From NCBI RefSeq assembly GCF_000012565.1, contig NC_007354.1:1116001-1180000 (forward strand): a stretch of DNA of 64,000 nt. Direction: 5' to 3'. Position 1 is the stretch's first letter; each line of letters starts with the position of its first letter. Positions 21,470 to 31,943 of this stretch are shown here, one piece after another. The notes under the pieces are model-generated. The model worked only from the letters and a program-made list of their open reading frames with translations. It did no database searches and was not told the origin of the DNA. Both the position numbers and the translations under genes were made by a program. Origin of the DNA: Ehrlichia canis str. Jake (lineage in GTDB: Bacteria > Pseudomonadota > Alphaproteobacteria > Rickettsiales > Anaplasmataceae).

Positions 21470-23026
21470 ATGAGTAGCGAACATACACCAAAAGGAATAA
21501 AACGTTGGTTGTTTTCAACAAATCATAAAGATATAGGTACACTATATATAATTTTTTCTATTATTGGTGGTCTTGTAGGAGGAGCGTTATCCCTTGTACT
21601 AAGGTTACAACTTGCACATATCAATGTACTACATGATAATTATCAACTTTATAATGTTATAGTGACAGGACATGCATTAATTATGGTGTTCTTTATGATA
21701 ATGCCAGCTTTAACTGGAGGTTTTGGTAACTGGTTTGTACCATTGCTTATAGGAGCACCAGATATGGCGTTTCCTCGTCTTAATAATGTAAGTTTCTGGT
21801 TATTAGTTGCGTCATTGGTTTTATTATGTACATCTGTACTAATAGGTGAAGGAGCAGGTACAGGATGGACATTATATCCACCACTATCCTATATAGGATC
21901 TCATCCAAGTGCTTCTGTTGACATAGCAATATTCGCTATACATGTTGCTGGAGCTTCATCAATTGTTGGATCAATAAATTTCATTGTGACAATATTTAAT
22001 ATGAGAGCTCATGGCATGACATTACTAAAAATGCCATTATTCGTCTGGACAATTTTACTAACATCTTTCATGTTAATAGTGACAATCCCAGTACTAGGAG
22101 GGGCTGTAACAATGCTATTAACAGATAGAAACTTTGGGACTAGCTTTTTTGATCCTTCTGGTGGTGGTGATCCTTTATTATTCCAACACTTATTTTGGTT
22201 TTTTGGACATCCTGAAGTATACGTAATAATATTTCCTGCTTTTGGGATAATAAGCCAAATCGTTTCTACTTTTTCCCATAAAGCAGTCTTTGGATACTTA
22301 GGTATGGTACTAGCACTAGTTGGTATCGCAGTCGTAGGCGCAGTAGTATGGGCACATCATATGTTTACTGTAGGGTTAAATGCAGAAATTATGACATACT
22401 TCAGTGTTACTACCATGTTAATAGGTGTACTAACAGGAGTTAAAGTATTCAGTTGGATTGCAACTATGTGGGGAGGACAAATAGAATTTAAAACTCCAAT
22501 GTTATTTTCAATTGGCTTTATCTTTGTATTCGTAATAGGTGGAGTGACTGGTATTGTAATTTCACATGGAGGTATTGACAAAGCATTACATGACACATAT
22601 TACGTAGTTGGACATTTTCACTACGTAATGTCAATTGCTGCATTATTCGCTGCTTTTGGAGCCTTTTACTATTGGATAGGGAAAATATCTGGCAAACAAT
22701 ACAATGAATGCCTAGGAAAAATACATTTCTGGTTAACTTTCATTGCAACTAATATTACTTTTTTACCTCAGCACTTTTTAGGAATAGCAGGTATGCCAAG
22801 ACGTATTCCGGATTATCCAGATGCTTTTATTCCATGGAATTACATATCATCAGCAGGAGCAGTTTTATCATTTATTTCAGCCTTATTTTTTGTCTATATA
22901 GTTATTTCAACATTAAGAAGTGGTAAGAAATGCCCTAGTAATCCATGGGGAGGAGATACATTAGAATGGACAGTTCCATCACCAGCACCTTTTCATACAT
23001 TTGAAGAAATACCAAAGGTTGATTGA
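21470..23026 (+). CDS. coxA: cytochrome c oxidase subunit I
   Basis: Catalytic core of the haem-copper oxidase, 518 residues and 12 hydrophobic segments. Ligands visible: H68 and H384 for low-spin haem a, H247 with cross-linked Y251 (GHPEVY) and H296-H297 for CuB, and H382 for haem a3. It starts 8 bases after coxB with an AGAGG ribosome site. The K-channel region ([16 protein letters not shown]) is of the usual aa3 type. Subunit III is not in this cluster. Confidence 0.98.
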   Translation: MSSEHTPKGIKRWLFSTNHKDIGTLYIIFSIIGGLVGGALSLVLRLQLAHINVLHDNYQLYNVIVTGHALIMVFFMIMPALTGGFGNWFVPLLIGAPDMAFPRLNNVSFWLLVASLVLLCTSVLIGEGAGTGWTLYPPLSYIGSHPSASVDIAIFAIHVAGASSIVGSINFIVTIFNMRAHGMTLLKMPLFVWTILLTSFMLIVTIPVLGGAVTMLLTDRNFGTSFFDPSGGGDPLLFQHLFWFFGHPEVYVIIFPAFGIISQIVSTFSHKAVFGYLGMVLALVGIAVVGAVVWAHHMFTVGLNAEIMTYFSVTTMLIGVLTGVKVFSWIATMWGGQIEFKTPMLFSIGFIFVFVIGGVTGIVISHGGIDKALHDTYYVVGHFHYVMSIAALFAAFGAFYYWIGKISGKQYNECLGKIHFWLTFIATNITFLPQHFLGIAGMPRRIPDYPDAFIPWNYISSAGAVLSFISALFFVYIVISTLRSGKKCPSNPWGGDTLEWTVPSPAPFHTFEEIPKVD

Positions 23027-23028
23027 AC

Positions 23029-23916
23029 ATGAATTCTAAATGTGAAACTATTAAGCCACAGGTAGTAAATAGTATACTAGATTATTGGAATCTACTCAAA
23101 CCAAAAATTATGTATTTAGTAGTTCTTACAGGAATTACAGGCATGATAATTGCACCAGGAAGTATTCATCCCTTCATTGCTATTATTAGTACATTATGCA
23201 TAGCACTAGGGTCTGGTGCAGCAGGTGCAATAAACATGTGGTACGATAGTGATATAGACGCATTAATGACACGAACCAAAAATAGACCTATACCTGCCGG
23301 AAAAATTTCAAAATCCAGTGCAATTGAATTGGGGTTGGTATTATCTGTTATATCTGTAACAGTAATGATGATTTCTGTTAATTACATATCAGGAATATTA
23401 TTAGCAATTAGTATAGGATTTTATTCTTTCGCATACACAATGTATCTAAAAAGAAGAACTCCACAAAACATAGTCATAGGAGGCATTGCAGGAGCAATTC
23501 CACCAATTATTGGGTGGACTTCTGTCACTAGTTCTATTTCTATAGAAAGTTTGATATTATTTCTTATCATATTTATGTGGACTCCACCACACTTTTGGGC
23601 ACTATCTCTATTAAACTACCAAGAATATGAAAAAGCCAAAATACCAATGTTACCAGTAACACATGGTATCTTTGTTACTAAAGTTCACATATTAGTATAC
23701 AGTATTGTACTCTTCATAATAACACTACTACCTGGACTATTTTTAAAGGATTACTTACTATATGAAATTTGTGCTATACCACTTGGCATAACATTTTTAT
23801 TTCACGCTTTTAAAGTCTTTACTTCAAGTAATTACTATAAATATAAGGCAATGTTTACCTACTCTGTTGCCTATCTTTTTATTTTATTTATATGCATTAT
23901 TCTTGCCAGTTTCTAA
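23029..23916 (+). CDS. ctaB: protohaem IX farnesyltransferase (haem O synthase)
   Basis: Attaches the farnesyl tail to haem b, giving haem O, precursor of haem a for the oxidase encoded just upstream. UbiA-type prenyltransferase with about eight membrane helices; prenyl-diphosphate motif in WYDSDIDALMTRTKNRPIP and the second loop region FMWTPPHFWALSL. A TTG at 23023 overlaps the coxA stop, but the ATG at 23029 has AAAGG at a better distance (10 bases), so I start there (295 aa). Third gene of the coxB-coxA-ctaB operon. Confidence 0.96.
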   Translation: MNSKCETIKPQVVNSILDYWNLLKPKIMYLVVLTGITGMIIAPGSIHPFIAIISTLCIALGSGAAGAINMWYDSDIDALMTRTKNRPIPAGKISKSSAIELGLVLSVISVTVMMISVNYISGILLAISIGFYSFAYTMYLKRRTPQNIVIGGIAGAIPPIIGWTSVTSSISIESLILFLIIFMWTPPHFWALSLLNYQEYEKAKIPMLPVTHGIFVTKVHILVYSIVLFIITLLPGLFLKDYLLYEICAIPLGITFLFHAFKVFTSSNYYKYKAMFTYSVAYLFILFICIILASF

Positions 23917-24163
23917 TATTTTTAACACATCAGCCAACCATTCAAAACTATTAAGCCCAGAAACAAGTAGTATTACATCCAGAATAAATATACTACATTA
24001 TAGAATTCTACTCTTACAAAGTTTACATTACCATTCAGTTTTGCATAACAACACAAGTAAGTACAATACTAAATACCATATTGTGATTGATTATAATTTT
24101 CAAACATTACTATATAGAAGATACAAAATCACAATATAGTATTATTAGACAAGACATAACACA

Positions 24164-24525
24164 ATGGCTTCTAAAATCTTCAAATTTTACTTTCAAAAGC
24201 ATTTTTAAAAAACTACATTTCAAAAAAACATAAGAATAAAGCAAGCAACACACTCTCATATCACTTTAAAGATTTACACTTTTTTATATCTTTTAAATTT
24301 CATTATAAATATAAACCACAATACATTGATCAAACATTTGATAAAACTTAACACAGTATTATGGCTGTTAAGAACCTACAAACTTTATTCTCACAAAGTA
24401 TTTCTAAGAAAACTACATTTCAAAAATATCAATATAAAACAAAAAATATGATTTAACATCAGTTTAAATATTTACACATGCTTATATTTTCAAATTACAA
24501 TAAACATTGTACCTTATATAACCAA
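24164..24525. repeat. imperfect tandem duplication, about 200 bases
   Basis: atggcttctaaaatc at 24164 and atggctgttaagaacc at 24361 start two similar units; both contain aactacatttcaaaaa (24211 and 24411), then gatttacac/tatttacac and a tttcaaatt-like element. Step is about 197-200 bases, two copies. Confidence 0.6.
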
Positions 24526-24722
24526 CTTTTTTCCATAGTAAAAGCTATTTATTAAGTTAAATATTCACATTTTTGATGATGTTTGTGGATTGGATTATAA
24601 AGAGAAGAATTAATGTAAACCATAACACATTTGGTTTTTGATTTTAAAACATTTAGTGCTTTTGTAATATATATACATGTTTCCTATAACAGTAAAATTG
24701 CTTGGTAAAAGCTAACGCTTCC

Positions 24723-24920
24723 ATGAATTGGCGAATTTATTTATCTGATGAAGACTGTATTTCACATTTCGACTATTTAAAAGCTGTATACTGGATTGTA
24801 GTCATCAAAATAAGACACTTAATTTGTGTTTGTAAATTAGTTGATTATATAAGAGTGATTTACAGAAATGTAAAAGATGATTTTCAATTTAAGCTACACA
24901 TAAAGGATAAGTGTTACTAG
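24723..24920 (+). CDS. doubtful short ORF, 65 aa
   Basis: From ATG 24723 it encodes 65 residues rich in Ile, Val, Tyr and Lys with several Cys; a TTG seven codons upstream would lengthen it. No SD and no recognised family. The stretch 24560-24920 is richer in G and T on this strand than its surroundings, so it might be a small gene or a gene remnant. Confidence 0.2.
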   Translation: MNWRIYLSDEDCISHFDYLKAVYWIVVIKIRHLICVCKLVDYIRVIYRNVKDDFQFKLHIKDKCY

Positions 24921-25022
24921 TTAAGATAAAATATTATAATACTTTAGATCAAACAAACCTATCACATACATAAAGCACTTTTAAAAGTATGTACACAATA
25001 ACAAGGTTTTTACAATATAGTC

Positions 25023-25787
25023 TTATTTACTACCAGTTACTAAATTTGGTTCTTTATACCATCCAGTATTAATACAACATTCTTTTAACAAAGACATATA
25101 CTTTGCATAAGCAGTAACATCCCCTAAAGCTAAATATGCTTCAGCAATCCTATACAGGCTCTCTGAATAATACTTTGTATCTTCATATTTATTCAATATT
25201 GTACTAAACCTTTTAATAGCAGCAACATATTCACCACGCTGCAAATAAAACTTACCTATTGAAAATTCCTTAGCAGCAATATGCTGATGAACTAGATCTA
25301 ATCTTTTCATAACTTCTTCTAGATATATCGAATTAGGAAAGAGACGCACAAATTCATCTAATAATTCTAAAACCTTATTCACACTACTCTGATCACGATC
25401 TATATCACTAATCTGCATATAATTTGCCATTATCCTTAAATAATAAGCAAAATCTATATCTTTACTATCAGGATAAAGCTGAATATAATCATCCGCATAA
25501 ATTTCAGCACGAGAATAATCACCAAGTTCATAATTCAAAAATGACATCATAAGACGTGCTTTAATTGCTACAGGAGAAAACGGATAAAGATTATCTATTT
25601 CTTCTAAATCTTTTACTGCACTTTTATAATCTTTAATACCAGACTTTTTCAATGCACTTTCATACATTTCATCTGCTGTCCGTTCTTCAACAAACTTTAT
25701 ATCTTTTTTGACAAGAGAGCAACCTAGCATAAAAATACAACAGCATAATAAACAAATAGTATTTCTAATAACTTTAGAGTGATTCAT
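25023..25787 (-). CDS. bamD: outer membrane assembly lipoprotein BamD
   Basis: Lipoprotein of the BAM complex that inserts beta-barrel proteins into the outer membrane. A type II signal peptide with lipobox LGC (C23 lipidated) is followed by TPR repeats: SALKKSGIKDYKSAVKDL, FPNSIYLEEVMKRL, RGEYVAAIKRFSTIL. The 254-residue length is typical. The P28 porins in this window are the kind of client such a complex serves. AGGCGA lies 7 bases upstream of the ATG. It is divergent from purD. Confidence 0.93.
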   Translation of the reverse strand: MNHSKVIRNTICLLCCCIFMLGCSLVKKDIKFVEERTADEMYESALKKSGIKDYKSAVKDLEEIDNLYPFSPVAIKARLMMSFLNYELGDYSRAEIYADDYIQLYPDSKDIDFAYYLRIMANYMQISDIDRDQSSVNKVLELLDEFVRLFPNSIYLEEVMKRLDLVHQHIAAKEFSIGKFYLQRGEYVAAIKRFSTILNKYEDTKYYSESLYRIAEAYLALGDVTAYAKYMSLLKECCINTGWYKEPNLVTGSK

Positions 25788-25910
25788 ATTTTATCGCCTG
25801 TAAATATAAGCTTGTAATATAAAATACCCTATTGAAACATAAAGATGTATCCCAGACAAGCAATTTTTACGAATGTACAATAGACCTATTATATACGAAG
25901 CATATAACTA

Positions 25911-25938
25911 TTGACAACTATTATATTGATACTAGAAT
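25911..25938 (+). promoter_or_regulatory. sigma70-type promoter for purD
   Basis: TTGACA at 25911-25916, a 16-base spacer, and TAGAAT at 25933-25938 (6/6 and 5/6 to consensus). The predicted transcript would begin about 25 bases before the purD ATG. Confidence 0.65.
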
Positions 25939-25969
25939 GCATAGCAAGTAATTAAGTGAAGCACACTAA

Positions 25970-27235
25970 ATGAATGTATTGGTAATTGGTTCTGGTGGAC
26001 GTGAACATTCAATGTTGCACCACATTCGAAAATCTCCATTGCTAAATAAATTGTTCATTGCACCAGGACGTCAAGGGATGGCTGGATTAGCAGATATAAT
26101 AGACATAGATATCAATAATACCATAGATGTAATTCAAGTATGCAAAAAAGAAAAGATTGAGTTAGTAGTTATTGGGCCTGAAGCTCCACTAATGAATGGG
26201 TTATCAGATACATTAACAGAAGAAGGCATATTAGTTTTTGGACCTTCTAAAGCAGCAGCTCGTCTTGAATCTTCAAAAGGATTCACAAAAGAATTGTGCA
26301 TGAGATATGGTATTCCTACAGCAAAATACGGATACTTTGTCGACGCAGGACCAGCTTACAAGTTCATTGATAAACATAAGCTACCTTTAGTTGTCAAGGC
26401 AGACGGATTGGCACAAGGTAAGGGCACAATAATATGTCATACACATGAAGAAGCATATAATGCTGTAGACGCAATGTTAGTTCATCACAAGTTTGGAGAA
26501 GCTGGATATGCAATAATCATTGAAGAATTTCTCGAAGGAAAGGAAATCAGTTTCTTTACATTAGTTGATGGATCTAATCCAGTTATACTTGGAGTAGCAC
26601 AGGATTATAAAACTATAGGAGATAATAACAAAGGGCCTAACACTGGTGGTATGGGTTCATATTCTAAACCAAATATCATCACACAAGAAATGGAACATAT
26701 AATAATTCAGAAGATAATATATCCAACTATTAAAGCAATGTTTAACATGAATATACAATTCAGGGGGTTGTTATTTGCTGGTATTATAATCAAAAAAAAT
26801 GAACCAAAGTTACTTGAGTACAATGTACGATTCGGTGATCCTGAAACACAATCAATACTACCAAGACTAAATTCTGATTTTCTAAAGCTTCTATCACTGA
26901 CAGCTAAAGGTAAATTAGGAAATGAGTCAGTAGAATTAAGCAAAAAAGCTGCCTTGTGTGTTGTAGTAGCAAGTCGTGGATATCCAGGAGAATATAAGAA
27001 GAATTCTATAATCAATGGAATAGAGAACATTGAAAAGCTACCTAACATTCAACTTTTACATGCAGGTACAAGAAGAGAAGGTAATAACTGGGTATCAGAT
27101 GCCGGTAGAGTGATAAACGTTGTAGCACAAGGTGAAAATTTAGCTAGTGCAAAACATCAAGCATATGCTGCACTGGATTTATTAGATTGGCCAGATGGAA
27201 TCTACAGGTACGATATAGGGTCATGTGCACTGTAG
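25970..27235 (+). CDS. purD: phosphoribosylamine-glycine ligase
   Basis: Second committed step of de novo purine synthesis, forming glycinamide ribonucleotide. ATP-grasp enzyme, 421 residues: N-terminal [21 protein letters not shown], the ATP-binding [10 protein letters not shown], the family signature RFGDPETQ, and [11 protein letters not shown]. It has its own promoter just upstream. Ehrlichia keeps purine biosynthesis; purK is also in this window (47.7 kb) and prs supplies PRPP (41.7 kb), but they are not linked as one operon. Confidence 0.97.
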   Translation: MNVLVIGSGGREHSMLHHIRKSPLLNKLFIAPGRQGMAGLADIIDIDINNTIDVIQVCKKEKIELVVIGPEAPLMNGLSDTLTEEGILVFGPSKAAARLESSKGFTKELCMRYGIPTAKYGYFVDAGPAYKFIDKHKLPLVVKADGLAQGKGTIICHTHEEAYNAVDAMLVHHKFGEAGYAIIIEEFLEGKEISFFTLVDGSNPVILGVAQDYKTIGDNNKGPNTGGMGSYSKPNIITQEMEHIIIQKIIYPTIKAMFNMNIQFRGLLFAGIIIKKNEPKLLEYNVRFGDPETQSILPRLNSDFLKLLSLTAKGKLGNESVELSKKAALCVVVASRGYPGEYKKNSIINGIENIEKLPNIQLLHAGTRREGNNWVSDAGRVINVVAQGENLASAKHQAYAALDLLDWPDGIYRYDIGSCAL

Positions 27236-27249
27236 TATTTTCATACTAC
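27232..27249. terminator. hairpin overlapping the purD stop
   Basis: GTAGTAT / ATACTAC, a perfect 7-base-pair stem with a TTTC loop, starts within the purD stop codon region. There is no following T tract, so it may be a terminator or an mRNA 3'-end stabiliser. Confidence 0.35.
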
Positions 27250-28301
27250 TACAACTTAAGTTTACATATTCAAGTTTCTAGGGATTCATGTTTAACTTTT
27301 AAAAGTGATATCCGTATTCTATTTTTATCAACCACTTTATCTAGTAGTATCATAGAGAAATAACATGATAAATTTATACTTTTAATGTTAAAAATTACAG
27401 CGTAATCAATGCAGTCCAAATTACTAAGGCATTACGATATTCAGATAAATATCAGACAGATTAAAAAGCCACTTATCAATAATCTTATTATTGACAGAAA
27501 CTATCAACCAGTAACGCATCTAACTTTATTATTATATTCAATACACTAAAACATTGATTATTAATTTAAGTGAAAAAATCACCTGTTATACACTTCTATC
27601 AAACAATTTACAAACAAAATTATAAAGCATAAGTATTTTAATTATTGATAATTCAGTAAATAGCTTTTTAATTATCAAAATATAACATGTAATCTCAAAT
27701 AAAACAGATAAATAAGTTCATCTGTAATTATTTAACCAGTTTAACTTTACTGTCATAGTAAATACATAAAGTCAAAAACCAACATGTTATGACCTCTATC
27801 AATTCTTTAACTTATTAAAAATCTATAAACATAATTAAAAATATTTAACATATTATAATAATCACAATCCAGTACATAGTTTTCAAATTGTTGAACATTT
27901 AATTTCCAATAAGAGAAATATCTATCAATAATTTTACAAATTACAAAAACTACAAGATCGTATCACAATATGTATTTTACTCAGTGTTACACCAAAACAC
28001 ATATATCCTAAAATTAATATCCAATTCAAGCCAAAACTATCTGTTACAGTTTGTACCAATCTTTCATTGCATTATGTAATTAACAACTATCACAAAATAT
28101 GAGAAATTTATATCTCTCATAAATTATAATTTAAGTACATGGCTTATAAAGCACTACAACGTTACTACTTAGTTTCAAGAAAAAAATTATACTAACTTTT
28201 CATAATAATTTAAATACAATTTAGATATTATAAAATTTTAGCAAAATAAAATTTATATCTTAATATTAATAAATCCATCATACTCTTCTATAAAATCTGT
28301 G
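27250..28301. other. spacer between purD and yajC
   Basis: About 1 kb, no gene. A weak motif of the kind cttctatcaaacaatttac (about 27592) recurs as cctctatcaattctttaac (about 27792) and atatctatcaataatttta (about 27918), hinting at decayed tandem units. Confidence 0.35.
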
Positions 28302-28330
28302 TTGACAATCAATACTATTCTTGATAAAGT
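28302..28330 (+). promoter_or_regulatory. possible promoter for yajC
   Basis: TTGACA at 28302-28307 followed, 17 bases on, by TAAAGT at 28325-28330 (or GATAAA at a 15-base spacing). It fits a transcript starting shortly before the yajC ATG at 28362 and argues against the longer GTG-started frame that would include it. Confidence 0.35.
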
Positions 28331-28361
28331 AGGTCCACTCATCGGTCCATTGGTATTAAAA

Positions 28362-28745
28362 ATGTCACTTATTTCTGAAGTTTTTGCAGCAGCAACAACA
28401 ACAGCACCTGCTTCGGGGGTAGGTAGTTCAATTGCAGGTTTAGTTCCTTTAGTACTGATCTTTTTTGTTTTTTACTTTTTTATTATTCGTCCTCAACAAA
28501 AAAAAATTAAAGAGCACAATAAACTGTTAGATAGTATAAAAAAAGGAGATAAAGTTATTATTTCTAGTAGCATTTTAGGTTCAGTTACAAAAGTTGATGC
28601 AACAAATGGACATTTTCTTGTTGAGATATCAGAAGGTGTTGAGATTAAGGTACTAAAATCTTCAATATCTGAAGTACTTAACAAAAATAACAAACCTACA
28701 TCAAGTGCAGTAGAAGGATCCCCTTCAGTTTCTTCTAGTAACTAG
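28362..28745 (+). CDS. yajC: preprotein translocase subunit YajC
   Basis: Small accessory subunit of the Sec translocon (SecDF-YajC). One transmembrane segment (about 24-43, LVPLVLIFFVFYFFIIRPQQ) with the hallmark IIRPQQKK, then KGDKVIISSSILGSVTKV. The frame is open to a GTG at 28299, but MSLISEVFA matches the usual alphaproteobacterial YajC opening and a TTGACA sits inside the longer version, so I start at 28362 (127 aa). The Ser-rich C-terminus is unremarkable. It converges with dnaN. Confidence 0.9.
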   Translation: MSLISEVFAAATTTAPASGVGSSIAGLVPLVLIFFVFYFFIIRPQQKKIKEHNKLLDSIKKGDKVIISSSILGSVTKVDATNGHFLVEISEGVEIKVLKSSISEVLNKNNKPTSSAVEGSPSVSSSN

Positions 28746-28846
28746 TGTTTTTATTAAGTTAAAAATTCAAGTATATTGTCTTTTCTACTTTCAATAACAA
28801 GAATACACTAATTTTTTTAAACTTTAACACACAGCATGTAGTATTA

Positions 28847-29956
28847 TTATATCCTCATAGGCATAATAATATAAGTAAAGTCATCTATATTTTCTTGCTC
28901 TTGCATTAAAACAGATGTACCAGCATCATAAAATGACAAAATACATTTTCCTTTAACACAATATAGTGCCTCCATTAAATACCTTGCATTTAAACCAATA
29001 GTCATATCTTCTCCAGAGTAATCAACCTCTAATTCTTCTCTAGCATCACCTTGATCTGAAGAAGCAGCACTTAATATAAGCTTATTATCAACAAACCGTA
29101 ACTTTATTACTTTTACCTTATCAAAAACTACAACAGATACTCTATCTATTGCATTTGATAACACTTCAGATTCAATTAACACACTCTTATTATGCGATTT
29201 AGGGATAATAGCATTATAATCTGGAAAAGTACCATCTATCACTTTAGATATTAAAATATATTCTTGATATTCAAAACATATCTTTCGATCTGATAAACTG
29301 ACTGATATTAAATCATTATTACTGCCATGACTCACTATTTTTAAAATTTCATTAACTGTTTTTTTAGGTACTATAATGCCAAAATTTGATAACATATTCT
29401 GAGATTTACTTAACTTAGCCAATGATAACCTGTGACCATCTGTAGCAGCACAACATAAAATATTATCAGCTGTATGAACGTACACTCCATTTAAATTAAA
29501 TCTACTCTCCTCAACAGAAATTGCAAATTTAGTTTTACCAAATAGATTTACTAATTCAGATACTTGTAAAGTAAACTTATTTTGTAACTCATTATTTTCA
29601 ATAATAGGAAATTTTTCTATATCAACTACAGGAAGAAAAAATTCTGTACGACCACATTCTATAACCAGTCTTCCATCCTTACCAATAACAAACTTAATTT
29701 CAATATCATTTGGCAATTTTTTCACAATATCATAAAGAAGTTGTGCAGAAACCACAACAACACCATTTTCATTTATATGAGCAGAAATAGATGCAATTAT
29801 TGAAATATCAAGATCTGTAGATGTTAAATTAATCTGATGATCTTTTGCCTCTATTCTTACACATGACAATACAACAATACTATGACGCTTTTCTACAACA
29901 CTATTAATATAAGACAAAGCTTGCAAAAGCTTATCTTTGCTAACAAAAAAGTTCAA
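28847..29956 (-). CDS. dnaN: DNA polymerase III beta subunit (sliding clamp)
   Basis: Ring-shaped processivity clamp of three similar domains. Seen are FVSKDKLLQALSYINSVVEKR at the start, FNLNGVYVHT and ATDGHRLSLAK in the middle domain, and a C-terminal YIIMPMRI that fits the family's hydrophobic end. The start I favour is TTG at 29956 (369 aa), which has GGTGG seven bases upstream and lines up with family N-termini; an ATG six codons earlier (29974) lacks an SD. A strong promoter lies upstream. No dnaA, recF or gyrB adjoins, as is common in Rickettsiales. Confidence 0.96.
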   Translation of the reverse strand: MNFFVSKDKLLQALSYINSVVEKRHSIVVLSCVRIEAKDHQINLTSTDLDISIIASISAHINENGVVVVSAQLLYDIVKKLPNDIEIKFVIGKDGRLVIECGRTEFFLPVVDIEKFPIIENNELQNKFTLQVSELVNLFGKTKFAISVEESRFNLNGVYVHTADNILCCAATDGHRLSLAKLSKSQNMLSNFGIIVPKKTVNEILKIVSHGSNNDLISVSLSDRKICFEYQEYILISKVIDGTFPDYNAIIPKSHNKSVLIESEVLSNAIDRVSVVVFDKVKVIKLRFVDNKLILSAASSDQGDAREELEVDYSGEDMTIGLNARYLMEALYCVKGKCILSFYDAGTSVLMQEQENIDDFTYIIMPMRI

Positions 29957-30004
29957 CTTAATACCACCATTCATATATTTCTATCAATCTTAACTCATTG
30001 AAGT

Positions 30005-30033
30005 TTTATACAAATTAAATATCAACAAGTCAA
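30005..30033 (-). promoter_or_regulatory. sigma70-type promoter for dnaN
   Basis: Read on the minus strand: TTGACT (30033-30028), 17-base spacer, TATAAA (30010-30005); each box matches consensus at 5 of 6. It lies about 50 bases before the chosen dnaN start. Confidence 0.65.
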
Positions 30034-30058
30034 GGTATGGTTCACTTTACTATTATAT

Positions 30059-30673
30059 TTATAAGGAATGACTGAATATATCAACATTTTCCCAACCTAG
30101 TAAATCAAGCTGAGCTCTTGTTTGCAGAAATTTAAAACAAGCAGCTGCTAATTCTCGCTTATTTTCACGTTGTAACATTGCATCTAGTTTGCTTTTTAAA
30201 GCATGCAAATAAATAACATCTGATGCCGCATAATTCAATTGTTCAGATGTCAAGCTTTCCCTCCCCCAATCAGATGATTGTTGCATTTTATTAAGTTTCA
30301 CACCTAACAATTCATAACATAGCTCCTTTAATCCATGATGATCTGTATATGTCCTAACTAATTTTGAAGCTATCTTAGTACAATAACATGGATTAGCCCA
30401 CATACCAAGATAATAACGCATTACAGCAATATCAAAGCGAGCAAAATGAAAGATCTTAATTATATTTGGATCTGAAAGCACACTTACTAAATTAGGCGCC
30501 TGATAATTACCTGAAAACTTAACCAAGTGCACATTACCACTACTATCAGCTAACTGAACTAAACATAATCTATCTCGTCTACATACTAAACCCATAGTTT
30601 CAGTATCAATAGCAACAGCATCTTCAAAATTTAGCCCATTAGGCAAATCACAATCATGTACAAATACAGGCAC
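30059..30673 (-). CDS. RNase D-like 3'-5' exonuclease (DEDDy family)
   Basis: Contains the DEDDy signature: AIDTETMGL (first D and E), HFARFDIAVM (second D) and YAASDVIYLHAL (Y and last D). At 204 residues it has only the exonuclease domain, without the HRDC domains of full RNase D; such short forms are usual in alphaproteobacteria and process or degrade small RNAs. The frame opens at ATG 30709, but GGAGGAA sits 7 bases before a GTG at 30673 and the protein then opens MPVFVHDCDLP, as in relatives. Confidence 0.88.
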   Translation of the reverse strand: MPVFVHDCDLPNGLNFEDAVAIDTETMGLVCRRDRLCLVQLADSSGNVHLVKFSGNYQAPNLVSVLSDPNIIKIFHFARFDIAVMRYYLGMWANPCYCTKIASKLVRTYTDHHGLKELCYELLGVKLNKMQQSSDWGRESLTSEQLNYAASDVIYLHALKSKLDAMLQRENKRELAAACFKFLQTRAQLDLLGWENVDIFSHSL

Positions 30674-30761
30674 GTAAAATTTCCTCCACCTATAGAAAAG
30701 ATATATCATATCTATAACATCTTTACTATTTTACCATGTAGCAAGAGAACGCTCAACTATA

Positions 30762-31562
30762 TTATGCTTCTTCAACATACTTTTTATCTTCTTGTGCTCC
30801 ATAAACTGAATCAATGTTAGACCCACCATCATGGTCCCATCTGTATCCTTCTCTATCATCATTTTCATCTTCATCAACACATTCTTTTAATACATAACCA
30901 CGTCCCCAAACAGTTTCTATGTAATTCTTACCGTTATTAGCAACTTTAAGTTTTTTACGAAGCTTACACATAAACACATCTATAATTTTATCATCGGAAG
31001 GTTCATCTAATTCCCTATATAAATGCGACAAAAACATTTCCTTTGTAAGAACCGTACCTAACCTAGACGATAACAATTCTATCATACCATATTCTTTCTT
31101 AGTTAAATGTACTATTTCACCATTACATTCAACACATTTATGATCAAGATTTATTGCAATATTACCAACACGTACTATTGATTCAGGGTGTCCTCTAGTG
31201 CGACGTACAATAGCTTTTATTCTTGCAAGTAACTCACTCTTATGAAAAGGCTTAGTGACATAATCATCTGCACCATAATATAAACCTTTCACTTTATGTG
31301 ATACCGATGAAATACATGACAATATCAGTACTGGAACTTTTATACCAGATTCACGTAACTTAACCAAAATATCATATCCATCTATTTTCCCAGGAAAATG
31401 TATATCTAATATCACTACATCATAGTCATCATTTTTCGGAATGATACTACCATAACAATCCTGAGCAGAAGTCATAGTTTCACAAAAATGCCCTTCTGAA
31501 GATAAAGAAGCTTCTACTGCTTTTGCACATGCAATATCATCTTCTATTAATAATATACGCAT
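30762..31562 (-). CDS. ctrA: cell cycle response regulator CtrA
   Basis: OmpR-type two-component regulator that controls cell-cycle and developmental genes in alphaproteobacteria. 266 residues from MRILLIEDD; receiver domain with acidic pocket E7-D9, phospho-acceptor D53 (YDVVILDIHFPG) and K104 (VTKPF); winged-helix domain about 125-235 with ETVWGRGYVL; then an acidic tail of about 35 residues. The frame opens 18 codons earlier, but AGAGG five bases before the ATG at 31562 fixes the start. In Ehrlichia it is the expected partner of CckA and has been linked to the dense- and reticulate-cell cycle. Confidence 0.95.
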   Translation of the reverse strand: MRILLIEDDIACAKAVEASLSSEGHFCETMTSAQDCYGSIIPKNDDYDVVILDIHFPGKIDGYDILVKLRESGIKVPVLILSCISSVSHKVKGLYYGADDYVTKPFHKSELLARIKAIVRRTRGHPESIVRVGNIAINLDHKCVECNGEIVHLTKKEYGMIELLSSRLGTVLTKEMFLSHLYRELDEPSDDKIIDVFMCKLRKKLKVANNGKNYIETVWGRGYVLKECVDEDENDDREGYRWDHDGGSNIDSVYGAQEDKKYVEEA

Positions 31563-31943
31563 AAATACCTCTAAAAACTTAATAATCAAAAATTTAACAT
31601 ATAAAGCACTTAGCACTAATCTAAAGACATAATCAACCTATAACAACTAAATATTTCATCAAAAGTTAATACATAGTGTTACTATGCTATTCAAGTATAA
31701 TAGTAAATTACATGTAATATACTTTCCTTGTGTTGCATATATAACACAATACTACCCCAAAGACTATTCAAGAATTATAGTAAACACACCTAATTTTCCT
31801 TAACTAGTAAAATACTTCACTGATTATATATAAGCACAAGTTAATACTTTATTAATAATAAAAATGGTTAACACACGCATCATTATACATTAACAATGAC
31901 ACATACACTAATATAAAATTTCCAAAATTTGACATTTATTTTA
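31563..31943. other. spacer between ctrA and the XRE/S24 gene
   Basis: 381 AT-rich bases upstream of ctrA that should contain its promoter; TTAA pairs of the CtrA-box kind are too common in such DNA to call. Confidence 0.35.

Larger units (their letters stand above)
23917..25022. other. spacer with tandem duplication
   Basis: About 1.1 kb between convergent genes. It contains a duplicated segment (24164-24525) and one short questionable frame (24723-24920). A serine-rich frame overlapping the end of ctaB was rejected. Confidence 0.5.

Noticed and set aside
23867-24139. 90-codon frame overlapping the end of ctaB
   Set aside because: Overlaps a certain gene by 50 bases in another frame, is Ser/Asn/Tyr-rich and leads into spacer.
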